A stretch of DNA of 64,000 bases. Origin: Chrysopilus asiliformis. Lineage: Eukaryota > Arthropoda > Insecta > Diptera > Rhagionidae. Where the stretch lies: contig OZ035962.1 of assembly GCA_964034945.1 (NCBI GenBank), positions 100,442,284 to 100,506,283 on the forward strand. The letters are read 5' to 3'. The position numbers were made by a program, and so were the translations under genes. Shown piece after piece: positions 10,234 to 20,201 of this stretch. Position 1 is the stretch's first letter, and each line of letters starts with the position of its first letter. Below the pieces are notes generated by a model, which did no database searches, was not told the origin of the DNA, and saw only the letters and a program-made list of their open reading frames with translations.

Positions 10234-11117
10234 GTTGCGTTTTTTTAATGTTCTAGAACACAGAACATTAAAAAAACGATCCAGAGTAAATGGGAAATTT
10301 CATCGAATTCAATCGCAACTGACTTCACGTTGGTTACATCAGTAGGCCGTTACTGTTGTATTTTTTCAAATTATGACAAATATAGGCAAAATAATTCATT
10401 TAAATCCGAGACTTCTGTTAAAAAATGCGAAGTTAATTCGTTTCGTTTTACGTTGCGTTCATCGAAATTGTCATTCGAGATACATAAATTAAAAAAAAAA
10501 ACACAGCTTTGATTATTTTGGTTTTATTTTGTACTGAATAAAATGAATGCACATGCAAATAAGCCTGTCACAGAATGGATAAACCGCTGGCGCTGCGACC
10601 GTTCTTGACTCGTTGTCCTTTGCAGATTTATACACGCAAAAAAGTTTTCGAGCGCTCAACAGTAGTTCTTGCTAAAATATTTAAAGATGTCAAATCTTCG
10701 AACACATTCTGGAAGGCAAATTTCTTTCTTCTTGAATTTTCAAATTCTTCTTTCCGGGCGGCGAGAGTAACAATCCAGCAGCGCTTTAGTTTCATTATGC
10801 TGCCATATACGGCGTACACTTCAAAACAAAATCTATTAAAAAAGTACTTATAATTTTATTTTGTACTCACGATTCGCCATCTCCCATGATTAAAACTATT
10901 TCCGCTGTCGAACAGAACCAAAGAACCACCAACAGAAAATCCTCAATTGAGACTAAAATGTCAGATTTATTATGTTGAAGTTAGCAGCATTTCATTACCG
11001 TACGTTACCGTATAAAATTTCCCTTTGTTCCAAGCGCTGTTCGAGATGAAAAGGTGGTGCAGGATTTTGTATGGAAAGCTTGTTCTGAACGGCTGCAGAA
11101 CATTAAAAAAACGCAAC
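10234..11117. mobile_element. 884-bp terminal-inverted-repeat element
   Basis: The left end GTTGCGTTTTTTTAATGTTC (10234) and its exact complement ending at 11117 form terminal inverted repeats of about 21 bp. TAATA flanks both sides (10229-10233 and 11118-11122), consistent with a short target duplication. A second inverted copy of the terminal word directly follows the left end (10262-10278), making a hairpin there. Internal frames reach only 92 codons and are not recognised. A minus-strand frame (10628-10819) is rich in Lys/Arg but has no named domain. It is a non-autonomous DNA transposon of unassigned superfamily. Confidence 0.7.
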
Positions 11118-11134
11118 TAATATTTCCTACATTG

Positions 11135-11396
11135 TTCTGAGTAGTGAACATATTTTCTGGACCTATTCCATCCGGTAAACATTTTTTTCGAAATTTTACA
11201 GGCTTGTTCTGAGTAGGAAAAATATTTCCGAGACCTCTTCCATTCGGTAAATATTTTTTTCAAATTTTTAGACGCTTATTCTGAGTAGGAAAAATATTTC
11301 CGAGACCTCTTCCATTCGGTAAATATTTTTTTCAAATTTTTAGACGCTTATTCTGAGTAGGAAAAATATTTCCTAGACCTTTTCCATCCGGAAAAG
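11135..11396. repeat. 72-bp tandem array (3.6 units)
   Basis: The units start TTCTGAGTAG at 11135, 11207, 11279 and 11351, exactly 72 bp apart. Units 2 and 3 are essentially identical, and unit 1 is more diverged. The array begins only about 12 bp after the target duplication of the 884-bp element. Confidence 0.95.
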
Positions 11397-11745
11397 TGAG
11401 GGTGGCAATAAGGGTACCTTCTATACACTGTTTTTGGGAGAAAATAAATATGGTAAAATTTAAAGGATATAAAATTTCCCACATTTTTTGCCTTAACGGT
11501 TTTTATGTATCTCTAACATATTTCAAAAAAATTTGGTTCTTTAAAAATTTCTCGGAAACTATGCGCTTTTTAAAAAACTACACAAAATTCAAATAAAATA
11601 AAATTTCCTGCATTTTTTAATGCTTCTTACATACATATCTTGAACTGTTCTCAAGATATTTGAAAAAAACATTATTCACATATATTTTCAGAAACTAAAT
11701 GTTATTGATCACAACTGATATTTTCCTAAAGCGATACCCCATTTT
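11397..11745. other. Degenerate repeat-like AT-rich spacer
   Basis: The phrases TTTCAAAAAAATTTGGTTCT and TTTCTCGGAAACTATGCGC resemble the interior of family B copy B2 (about 53240-53330), so this may be a decayed piece of that family. No gene. Confidence 0.35.
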
Positions 11746-12349
11746 TTATACCCGTATGGTGAAACCAAAGGGTATAATAACTTTGCCTTACCGTTTGTAA
11801 CGCCAAGATCCCGTCATCACACACAAAAATGAATTACACCAGTGTGTTTAGAATGATGAAAACCGTCTGTCCGTCCGTCTGTCCGTCCGTCCGTCCGTAT
11901 GTCCGTCCGTCTGTCCGTCTTTCCGTCTGTCCATCTGTCCGTGTGTCCGTCGGTCTGTCCGTCTGTGGCGCGGATTGCGGGCGCACAGATTGAGCTAGAG
12001 ACTTGAAATTTTGCGCAGATTCGTTTTTCGTAAAATGCGAGGCTAAGTTCGTTAATGGGCAAAAATGAACCATTAGGGGGGGTACCCCCCATACGAACGA
12101 AAATTTTTTTTTCTGAATATCTCAAAAACGGTAAATTTTATCAAAAAAGTCCAAGAACAAAAGTTATTTAGGATATGATTCTACATAAAAGTTCCATACA
12201 TCAAAATCCGATTGGAATAAATTTTAAAAAATCTTATTGGAAAGTCTGACTCCAAAGTGAAATTTTGATACAACTGTTCGCTGTTCACTTAAATCACCAT
12301 ACGGGTTTTCAATAATTGCCAGATTGGCAATTATAGCTTTTGTTATGTT
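11746..12349 (+). mobile_element. Family A (DINE-1/Helentron-like), full-length copy A3
   Basis: It has TTATACCCGTATGGTG at the 5' end and an AAAGGGTATA partner just downstream. The GTCCGTCT tract is at about 11864-11967. The box is GATTGAGCTAGAGACTTGAA (about 11989). CACCATACGGG is at 12295-12305 and an intact 3' stem-loop (ATAATTGCCA / TGGCAATTAT) at 12312-12334. It ends in TTTTGTTATGTT. It differs from A2 in array length and in scattered substitutions. Confidence 0.88.
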
Positions 12350-14785
12350 AAAGTCTTAAAAAAATTTCTGTGAAATTTTTCCGTCTTGAGTATGTGAACT
12401 AGCGGATTAGATGGATGTGTTTATTTAGACTTTTGATTTAGTGTATATAAAATTTGTTGTTCCTTTTCAACTATCCCTCATCACCCCCTTCCACCCACCA
12501 ATAGTCATTCATTTCGTCCTTGATGGTCACTTCACTTCATGTTTGATTTCTTTAAATTATATTGGTCTCATAAAATACTTATTTTTAGAACGTCTTTGAA
12601 TATAATAAAGATAGTACTATTAGTGCGGCAATTATAGAAGGTTTGCACCTTGAGAGAGAAACATGATAAGTGCAATCCTTTTTTTTTTTGGTATTTTTGC
12701 TAGGTTCAAGACTATCATTATAAGAAAAATAGAAATATAAAAAGAATTCCGCTTCAGAAAATGATATCTATTGATCCGTGCAATACATTTTCAGTCGGTG
12801 AAATCGTTTGAAAACCAAAACCATAATTTTATGGTTTTTTTAGTTCAATGTGAAACTCCTTCTCGGCAATACTTAAACCCTTCTTTAGTTTAACAAAAGA
12901 AATTCGGATGACAATTTTTTCACAATATTTTTGTATTCAAAGGTAAGTATAGTTCCTGGTACTTTGCGATTTTTATCTCTCGAGTAGAAAAGCATTTTTT
13001 TAAATTTATTTTCATATTTTTCTTTCTATAGAGAGATTTTAGAGTGTGTATTTGAGAAAATTTTGCAAATCAAAAAAACCAAACAAGATGCTGGCCGATT
13101 AAGGGGCTACAAAGCGCAAAAGGATGCCGTCACTTGACAAAAACCTTAAATTACAGAGCACCGGCGACAACAGCACTCAAATAATGAAAATCTATAGGAA
13201 TGATTTTCTTTTTACTTTAATAGATTTAAGATGTATGTACGAGTATTCCCCTTAAATATACGTTTCTTATACTGTCGCTGCGTGACAACATTCCGTCACC
13301 AGTTCGTCATCTCCTTCAGGATAATTGCCAACGATATCGAATATCAAAGGGAATTTTTACCGAATGAAATGTAATTATATCTCTCTGTCTCTATAAATAA
13401 AACCTATATCTGTATTTCGTATATAATATTTTTGTTCCAAGACGACCAGAAGACTGTAATGTCCTTCATCTTTTAGGTATTCCCTTTTTTGAACTTTTCT
13501 ATCTGATTATGAGCATTAGGAGAAAATATGCCTCAGCTGTGTTATGCTAGGCACCCTTCCTTCTATAGCATTATGCCCTTTGCTGTTGTATTCGTATTTA
13601 TCTAAAACTTAAGGAAAAGTATATTCTTCATCTTTTCATTTCATTACAACCACATTGCGCTAACATCACCATCCCGAATCAGCATCAACATTATCAGCAT
13701 TGATGCCGTTCTCACGAAATACGAAACACCCCTAACTCGCTCCACCGATTCTATCTCTATTCATATCGTCCCTATTTACCCCCCATCTATCCAGAACTTT
13801 ATCATCATTTTCTATTCATTCAGCTGGTTTTTGTATTTGGTCGCTTCCTTTTCTTATCCTTGAGCTTGTTATCCCTCAACAAGTAAGGAACTTATCTTGT
13901 TTGTGCAAATGTAGATGGCAAGTCAATGGTCTTCGCTTTTCACGGGAGTAATGGAAGGTGGCAGAACCACGACGTAAATGGAAACACGCTAGGAAAATTT
14001 TGGGGAAAACCCTTAGTCGGGGGTAAACTCATAAGGCAAACTCAAGACGAGATTAGTAAGGATGATAACGTGAATTTTTCGCTTCTTTTATCCGCTTCTT
14101 TGACTTTTTGGTTGCGTTTGTATGGAAATTTTTCACTGCTCCATTTCCCTCCGCCTGCATCAAAACACAGGTAGCTCATGCTTTTTTCCAAGGGATTTTT
14201 CCTCCTTTTCAAGGTTTCTCACTTTCTTTATTTTTCAAGTTTGACTTTCCCATTGAATAGAGAAGCCACCCTGAAGAAGCCAGCGCCATGTCGGATTCTT
14301 GAAACAAGTGGTTGAAAATTATATTCGTAAAGATGTTTTTAAGAAAATTTACAGGGTCTTGATTATATTAAAGGATCGCTAAATTCTTTAGTTCTTCCGT
14401 CTTTTTTTTTTTGAGCAAGAGCATTGTGTATAAAAGCCAAGGAAAAAGTTTTAGTGTTTTGTAGGGGGAAAAAACTGAAGAGATTTAAAATAATTTTCAA
14501 GTGGAATAATTTCAGCAGGTATAAAATTATTAAAATCACTTCTAAACGAATTTAAAATGAAAATTTACTTATTTTAATTTTCGTAAGAAATGTCTCTGAG
14601 TTTGCTGCTGATTAAAAAACTCACAATTCTTAGGGAATTCAATAAAGAATACTGAATCTTATTTCTGTTCTTAATCGCAGTCAATTTGATTGCTCTTATT
14701 GGCAGTCAGGCGAGACTTATAAGAAATTCCATGTTGGCATATTCTCAAGTGAAAGAAACTTTTCGTTTTTTCCCTTTTTATTATT
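12350..14785. other. Unassigned sequence of mixed composition
   Basis: No repeat family or gene is recognised. 13500-14180 is less AT-rich than its surroundings. An 82-codon frame at 13926-14174 has no domain and no clear splice context. A spliced exon cannot be excluded by eye. Confidence 0.35.
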
Positions 14786-15609
14786 AAAAGCTTTTATTTA
14801 GCTCGCTATCTTGTCTGTTTGTTTGTCTGTTTGTCTGTTTGTCTGTCAGATCAAATCTTGCAACCCAATTTTGACCCACTTCCACTTGTCCGATTGACTT
14901 GAAATTTTGCACACTTATATAAGTCCGATGACAATACAATATTTTCACTACTTCGTCCTTATAAGGATAACGGAAGGTCCTGTAAGGATAACGTGATTAT
15001 CCTTTTCTCCAAATTTTCCGGAAAAAAATCTATCCTGGGGGTTTTTGGAGTCGCTGAATCCGAATCTGTCATTAAAAAGTCTGTAAGGATAACGGAAGGT
15101 CCTGTAAGGATAACGTGATTATCCTTTTCTCCAAATTTTCCGGAAAAAAATCTATTCTGGGGTTTTTGGGGTCGCTGAAACCGAATCTGTCATTAAAAAG
15201 TCTGTAAGGATAACGGAATGTCCTGTAAGGATAACGTGATTATCCTTTTTCTCAATTGTTCCGGGAAAAAATATATTCTGCGGGTTTTGGGGTTCGCTGA
15301 ATACGATTCTCAAGTTAAAAAGCCTGTAAGGACATCTCAAATGTAAAGCTATATATTCGAAGACTAAAAAGAACAAAATAAAAAAAAATAAAAAAAAAAT
15401 TTTTAAAAAAAGCTTTTATTAAAAAAAATGCACTAAAAAGAAAAAAATAATTTTCTGGACGCTGTGTATCACAAATATAAAAGCTTTTAAAAAGCGAGAT
15501 AAAGCATAAAACAATAAAATAAACATTTATCTCGCTTTTTAAAAGCTTTTATATTTGTGATACACAGCGTCCAGAAAATTATTTTTTTCTTTTTAGTGCA
15601 TTTTTTTTC
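14786..15609 (+). mobile_element. Family D element, copy D2, inverted relative to D1
   Basis: It starts TTAAAAGCTTTTATTTAGCT, followed by CGCTATCTTG, a (GTTTGTCT)n tract and CCGATTGACTTGAAATTTTG (about 14890). Only about three 122-bp units follow (markers near 14993, 15116 and 15238), against seven in D1. The long inverted repeat follows (about 15368-15609), centred near 15503-15525. The far arm stops at about 15609, truncated relative to D1. High identity to D1 over shared parts suggests little time since the two copies separated. Confidence 0.78.
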
Positions 15610-16147
15610 CATTGTACTCTGGAAAACTCAAAGAGGGAAAAAACACATACAGAAAAGCGGAAAAGAAAAGCGCAACAGGCACCAAATAGACAGTTAGCCA
15701 AACCATTTCGGCCCACACAATTTGTATTGAAGTTGGAGAATAAGAATTTCTCACAGATTGAATTTTTACGATACACGAATATAAATATACATAACGTATA
15801 AATTCCTATATTATATTTCCTTAACTTGAATAAATGGCGAGCTATGTTGATAAATTCTTGAACAATTTCTAAATAAAGGTCGAGTTGCCAAACATAGTAT
15901 TGGTTCTGAATTTGGTTAAAATTTGACAACTGAAGGATTGATTTATAATTACTTTAAGTTAATTGTATAACAAAGTTTGTGGTACTGCGTTTTTTGAATT
16001 AGTTTTAGCACAGCAAATTTGAAGTACTTAAATCGATTAATTTATTTTCTCGTACTTAGTTGACGTTATCCTATCCACATTTAATTTCATCAAAATATTC
16101 AGATTTTTAAATTACCAAACAAGTGTAAGTATTAAATAGAAATAATT
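15610..16147. other. Unassigned AT-rich sequence
   Basis: A minus-strand frame (15579-15929) begins inside D2 and has no recognisable domain, so I do not call it. Confidence 0.4.
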
Positions 16148-16148
16148 A

Positions 16149-16374
16149 GGGTCAAGTAGGATGAAGTGGTCCACGTTTTTATTATTGGCCATAAAATGGT
16201 AAAAAATTGTGAGAGTGAGTAAATATACCTCTGCACAATTCAATGACTAATAAAAAACAAGCTGTCATCAAGAGCAACCGATGAGAGTTGCATATTCTGT
16301 TCTAATGTCACTATTACTAACAAAAATGGTGGTGGACCACTTCTCCCTATGGACCACTTCACCCTACCCGACCC
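16149..16374. mobile_element. Miniature inverted-repeat element, TA duplication
   Basis: The left end GGGTCAAGTAGGATGAAGTG (16149) pairs with the right end, whose complement is GGGTCGGGTAGGGTGAAGTG, giving about 25 bp with few mismatches. TA flanks both ends, as expected for Tc1/mariner-type insertion. The word GTGGACCACTTC occurs again inside, next to the right repeat (about 16332). The element is 226 bp and non-coding. Confidence 0.75.
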
Positions 16375-17495
16375 TACTATTTAGATTACACTACATAACA
16401 GAAACAAAATGACTTTTTATGTTGTCAAAGATGGCAAAAATTCTTGTTGGGTAGGGTGCCCATATTTTTTTCGCGAGAATGCGAACTAGATTACCGGTGG
16501 AGAGCGAGATCGGGCGCGGGATGCGTTGAGGAGGGTAGGGAGACAGTGTGAGGAAATTTTTAATACTTCTAAATCAATCGTTAAAATTTTGAAAGTCTAA
16601 TTAGAAGGAAGAGGGTTTGTTCCAGAGGGGACCGACTTTGTTGGAAGAGGGTTTATTTGTTGCTAAAATTTGTTAAACTGTAGAAAAAACGTTCACTAAA
16701 AGAGTATATTTTGAACTCTTCTTTGACCCTTCTTCGACTGCGGCGTACTTTCCCAACGAAATTTCCCTTGGGGCGTATATATTTAAGCAAACTGTCACCT
16801 GAACAGCAATATATTTTACTTTGTTTTAGTATTTTCGTAATATATACTTTTTTTTTGAACTATGAAAAAGCTTGAAAAATTGAGTTACTTTTCGGTTCGG
16901 ACTTTGTAGACCTTGTTTTAATATGCGCCACATTATATTCAAAAAAAGAAAATTTGCGTGCGGCGCATATTGAATACTTTTTCTTGCATGGATTTTATTT
17001 TGGGATTTTCACTCATGTCATGTTTTGTTTTTGAAGAATCACATAATTTGTTTGTGCCAATACACTTTTCAATTTAAGATGAAAGCGTTAACTTAAAATC
17101 TTAAAATATTCAATTTTTTCATATAAAACCTGTATAGCACAACGTTCCGCCTTCCCCTGCTCAATTTGTCGTGAATTGTTACAAGAAAAATATTGTCACC
17201 CTAGCTATTACTTAGTATGAATATGTAGTCGAATAAGCTTGGAAAATGAATTTAAAAAATATGGAATTCGAAATGCAAAAATGTTTAAATTGTTGAGGAG
17301 TCATAGGCCCAAATCTATGGTTATTTATCTAAAATTCAATTGATCATAATGTCGATTATGACTTCGCTTGAGGCTTTTGGTAAAATAAAACTCCTTCTCA
17401 ATTTATTAAATGAAACAGTTTATCGAATATTAAATAGCAAATATTGCTGTTAACCGTGTTGAGGGAAGAAATTTTTTTTGCCGAGCTTTTAATCA
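16375..17495. other. Spacer with family J pieces
   Basis: A GC-richer patch is seen at 16480-16550. Fragments CTGCGGCGTACTTTCCC (about 16738), GTGCGGCGCATATTG (about 16959) and GTCACCCTAGCTATTA (about 17196) match words of family J. No gene. Confidence 0.4.
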
Positions 17496-17729
17496 GGGCA
17501 CCAATCATGTATTCCGACGCGTCTCTGTCTTTCGACTTCGACGCAGCTTTTAACTCTTCACTTCGCCATATCTACAGCTTCAAATTTCGTGGAATCGTCA
17601 CTATGAATCGAAACGTGATTCTGACTGTCACTCCAGAAAATTTGAAGCTGCTGATATGGCGAAGTCAAGAGTTAAAAGCTGCGTCGAAGTCGAAAGACAG
17701 AGACGCGTCGGAATACATGATTGGTGCCC
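17496..17729. mobile_element. Foldback element I1, ends GGGCACCAATC
   Basis: The ends GGGCACCAATCATGTATTCC (17496) and its complement ending at 17729 open into arms of about 85 bp that are nearly identical. They include CGACGCGTCTCTGTCTTTCG and the CTTCGCCATAT segment, and leave a short divergent centre. No clear target duplication is visible. A 102-codon frame runs through it but is a by-product of the palindrome. Its terminal ~30 bp are shared with element I2 (34354-35077), whose interior is different. Confidence 0.8.
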
Positions 17730-19452
17730 AGGTAAAAATGTCTATAATATAGAAACAATCATTTTAAAAAAATGTTTTAAAATATTGGTGCTTTTAGGCA
17801 GTTTGCAAATGCCTTGAGATTACTGCATACGTTTAACTGCACAACATTTCCCGACAATTTTCGAATTAATTTTGTCCTGTCTTAGATTTTGATTGAAAGA
17901 AAACATACGAATTGAAAAGGAATTTGTACTACGTATTTTTTTTAAATGTCTTTTCATTTAAAATTCGCAAGAATTTCCTGCAACTATAGAATGAAATTCG
18001 AAATGTGATAAAATTATATAGTTTCCGAATTTTTTGTTTTTTTCGTTTGCGGCATTTTAAAGAAAATCGCTATTCAGAATAAATCTACTTAAATCACAAT
18101 AATCACGGTCTTATTTTCTTTCTTATTATTCTGTTATATTTTTTTCCGGTTTTGTGCAATGGTATTAATGGAACAGGCAAATAAATTACTTCTTTGGGCA
18201 TGAAGCCATGATCTTGATTGGCAATTACAGAATGTGAATAGGTTTTCCCTAAACAATTCCAAGTGCAAGCTTAACAAGATTACTTCAAAGACTTCCAACC
18301 GGCCAAAAAATTCCAACAAATCGAGAAACGACATTTTGTTCATGACGACAAAATACTATTCCGTTTTTTCCCTTTTGCAATTTTAGTACAACATACAGTA
18401 AGATATGAGGACAATGTACGCAACTGGCATGGCTCCTTCGCCGTTGTTAACCAAAAATTGAAGGTTTCTTTCATTCCATTCAAATTACTCGATCGTATGG
18501 AAATTCATTTCACTTTTTTTTTCCTTCAATTTCATGTGTCCTTTTGTCAACCATAAGCCATACCACGAGACGAGTCCCAGCGTCACGAAATCCCGGAGAG
18601 TCTGCACTTTTTGTGCGTAGATATAAACCAATCGTATTACATATTTTTCTTCTTTATATTCGGGAATTTTTTCTTCTATTGCCATCTGATTGCTCCGGAG
18701 GCCGCACAAAGAACGAGAATTGAATATTTTTGTGGGTTTATTATTCAATGGCATAAATGCGAATCGGGTATTTTTTTTAATACACACCTTATCACACAGG
18801 GACAACATGACCAAGAAAGGAAAAGAGGACCCAGGTCGTGGTCCGTAAACAATTTGCTTTTTAAAGGTGGGATTTCGTTCGTCTTCAAAATCTGAGAATT
18901 TTTACGGTTTAAACGATTTAATTAGAGAAACCCAAATTTAGTGCTTTAAGACTAAATTCACAATATTGCTCTTTTTTCCAGAAAATTCTAAGAAATCGAT
19001 CCCTAAAATTATAAGAAACCAATATGTGTGACTTGAGACTCTCTACAAAGGGTCTAGTATTTTTTTAATCCACCTAAAACTAGGCCACATAAGGCCATTC
19101 CCTTGAAACAAGATCATCAAATTTCTGTCTCCAAAAGAAATTCACTAAAATTTTAATCATTGGCAATTACTTTAAGCCTAGGCGCGCATAAAACCAGAAT
19201 GCTAGACCGCATCGAAGTAGACTTAAGAGCCTTTCTACTTGAAATGCTTCAAAGCAACTTTTTTGCTTGCGATTTACATACTTTTTAAAGTATTTTGTGT
19301 GTGTTTTTTTTTATATTAAAAAAAAAATCAATTTAGAACAAATTCCGTTTTAAATAAAAGTTTCGATTTTTGGTCAAAATTTGTCTGTTTTTGACTGTTT
19401 AAAAACTATAAATTTTAAAAAAGAAAATCGCGATTAGTGTTTCAATTTATTT
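17730..19452. other. Unassigned AT-rich sequence
   Basis: The longest frame is 109 codons (18485-18814, minus), without a domain. AGGTGGGATTTCGT at 18865-18878 has an exact inverted partner at 20393-20406, on the far side of the LINE insertion. No other structure was seen. Confidence 0.35.
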
Positions 19453-19531
19453 CATGAATGCTCCAAATCCGGCTGCACACATGACACATGCATTTAAAGT
19501 CATGTATCCAGTTGGATTTGGAGCATTTATG
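19453..19531 (+). ncRNA. microRNA-precursor-like hairpin (candidate)
   Basis: The plus-strand RNA would fold as follows. An outer stem of 18 bp (CATGAATGCTCCAAATCC, 19453-19470, with 19514-19531) continues without a break into a 5-bp stem GGCTG / CAGTT. Next come a symmetric 3-nt internal loop, a 7-bp stem ACATGAC / GTCATGT and a 13-nt apical loop. That is 30 pairs in 79 nt. Three of the pairs are G-U, which pair in plus-strand RNA but become A-C mismatches in the minus transcript, so the fold favours the plus strand. Size and shape fit an insect pre-miRNA. It could also be a small foldback element. No mature sequence is recognised. Confidence 0.4.
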
Positions 19532-19711
19532 AAAACCTTTTCATTCGATCAACATTGCGTTTTAAGAAATAAAAGCAGAAACGTTGAAATGTTGTGCATT
19601 AAAAATATGCAAAAAAAATTGATGTTTCCAAAATTCGATGGTAGGCATAACCCCTTAAATAGAAGTAAATATCGGTGCGCGCTGCCATATTCGTTTTCAC
19701 ATCTTTTAAAA

Positions 19712-19724
19712 ATCCCAATTGCTA
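19712..19724. repeat. LINE target-site duplication, left copy
   Basis: ATCCCAATTGCTA, identical to 20189-20201. Confidence 0.9.
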
Positions 19725-20188
19725 GGTTAGGTTGAGAAGACCGCGCGCGCCCAGGCGTGAGCACAGCGCTACACTCGGAGGCCTACAGGCCCATTGTGAT
19801 GTCTTCAGTACTCCTAAGACCTTTCATCAAACTAGCTGATCCTATTTGAACCAGCCCGACTTGTTGGCGAAGCTGAGCATATCCTCGAGTGGGTGGTTGC
19901 CAAGCTCCGTCAGGCTACTATAAAATCTGGCCCCAAGCGTCCTATATCGGCGTGCTTGTAGGGCTGGACACTCACAAAGTAAGTGTTTCACGGTCTCCGG
20001 CTCCTCCTCGTCACCACAGCTGCGGCAAAAATCATTTGCGGCCGCGCCCCACCTTCTGTCCATAGCGCCAAGGGGGCAGTGCCCCGTGATTAAGCCTGTG
20101 AGTATCCTTAAGGAGGTCCTGCTTAGTCTAAGAAGGGTGTCGGTTCTATCCCTATTAAATCTAGGCCAGAGCGACCTCGTGATTACAC
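19725..20188 (-). mobile_element. 5'-truncated non-LTR retrotransposon (RNase H-bearing group)
   Basis: The insertion runs 3' to 5' on the plus strand. Its 3' end (19725) reads ...CTTCTCAACCTAACC on the minus strand. It carries a short 3' untranslated region (19725-19841) and the last part of ORF2. A perfect 13-bp duplication on both sides and the abrupt 5' truncation fit target-primed reverse transcription. GC content is well above that of the flanks, as expected for a recent copy of a coding element. The C-terminal motif places it in the I/LOA/R1/Jockey assemblage; I cannot choose the clade. Confidence 0.88.
19842..20188 (-). pseudogene. LINE ORF2 C-terminus with CCHC-type motif
   Basis: An intact frame of about 115 codons from the truncation point to a natural stop. 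It reads LTGLITGHCPLG, then CRSCGDEEEPETVKHLLCEC, then PALQARRYRTLG. The CxxC...HxxxxC arrangement and the preceding TGH motif are typical of the region after RNase H in non-LTR retrotransposon polyproteins. The apparent Met start lies in the flanking duplication and is accidental. No frameshift is visible, so the copy is young, but it cannot encode an active enzyme because the endonuclease and reverse transcriptase are absent. Confidence 0.88.
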
Positions 20189-20201
20189 ATCCCAATTGCT
20201 A
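20189..20201. repeat. LINE target-site duplication, right copy
   Basis: ATCCCAATTGCTA, a perfect match to 19712-19724. Confidence 0.9.

Noticed and set aside
17444..17752. 102-codon frame with repeated acidic text
   Set aside because: It spans the I1 palindrome, so its second half is the reverse-complement echo of the first.
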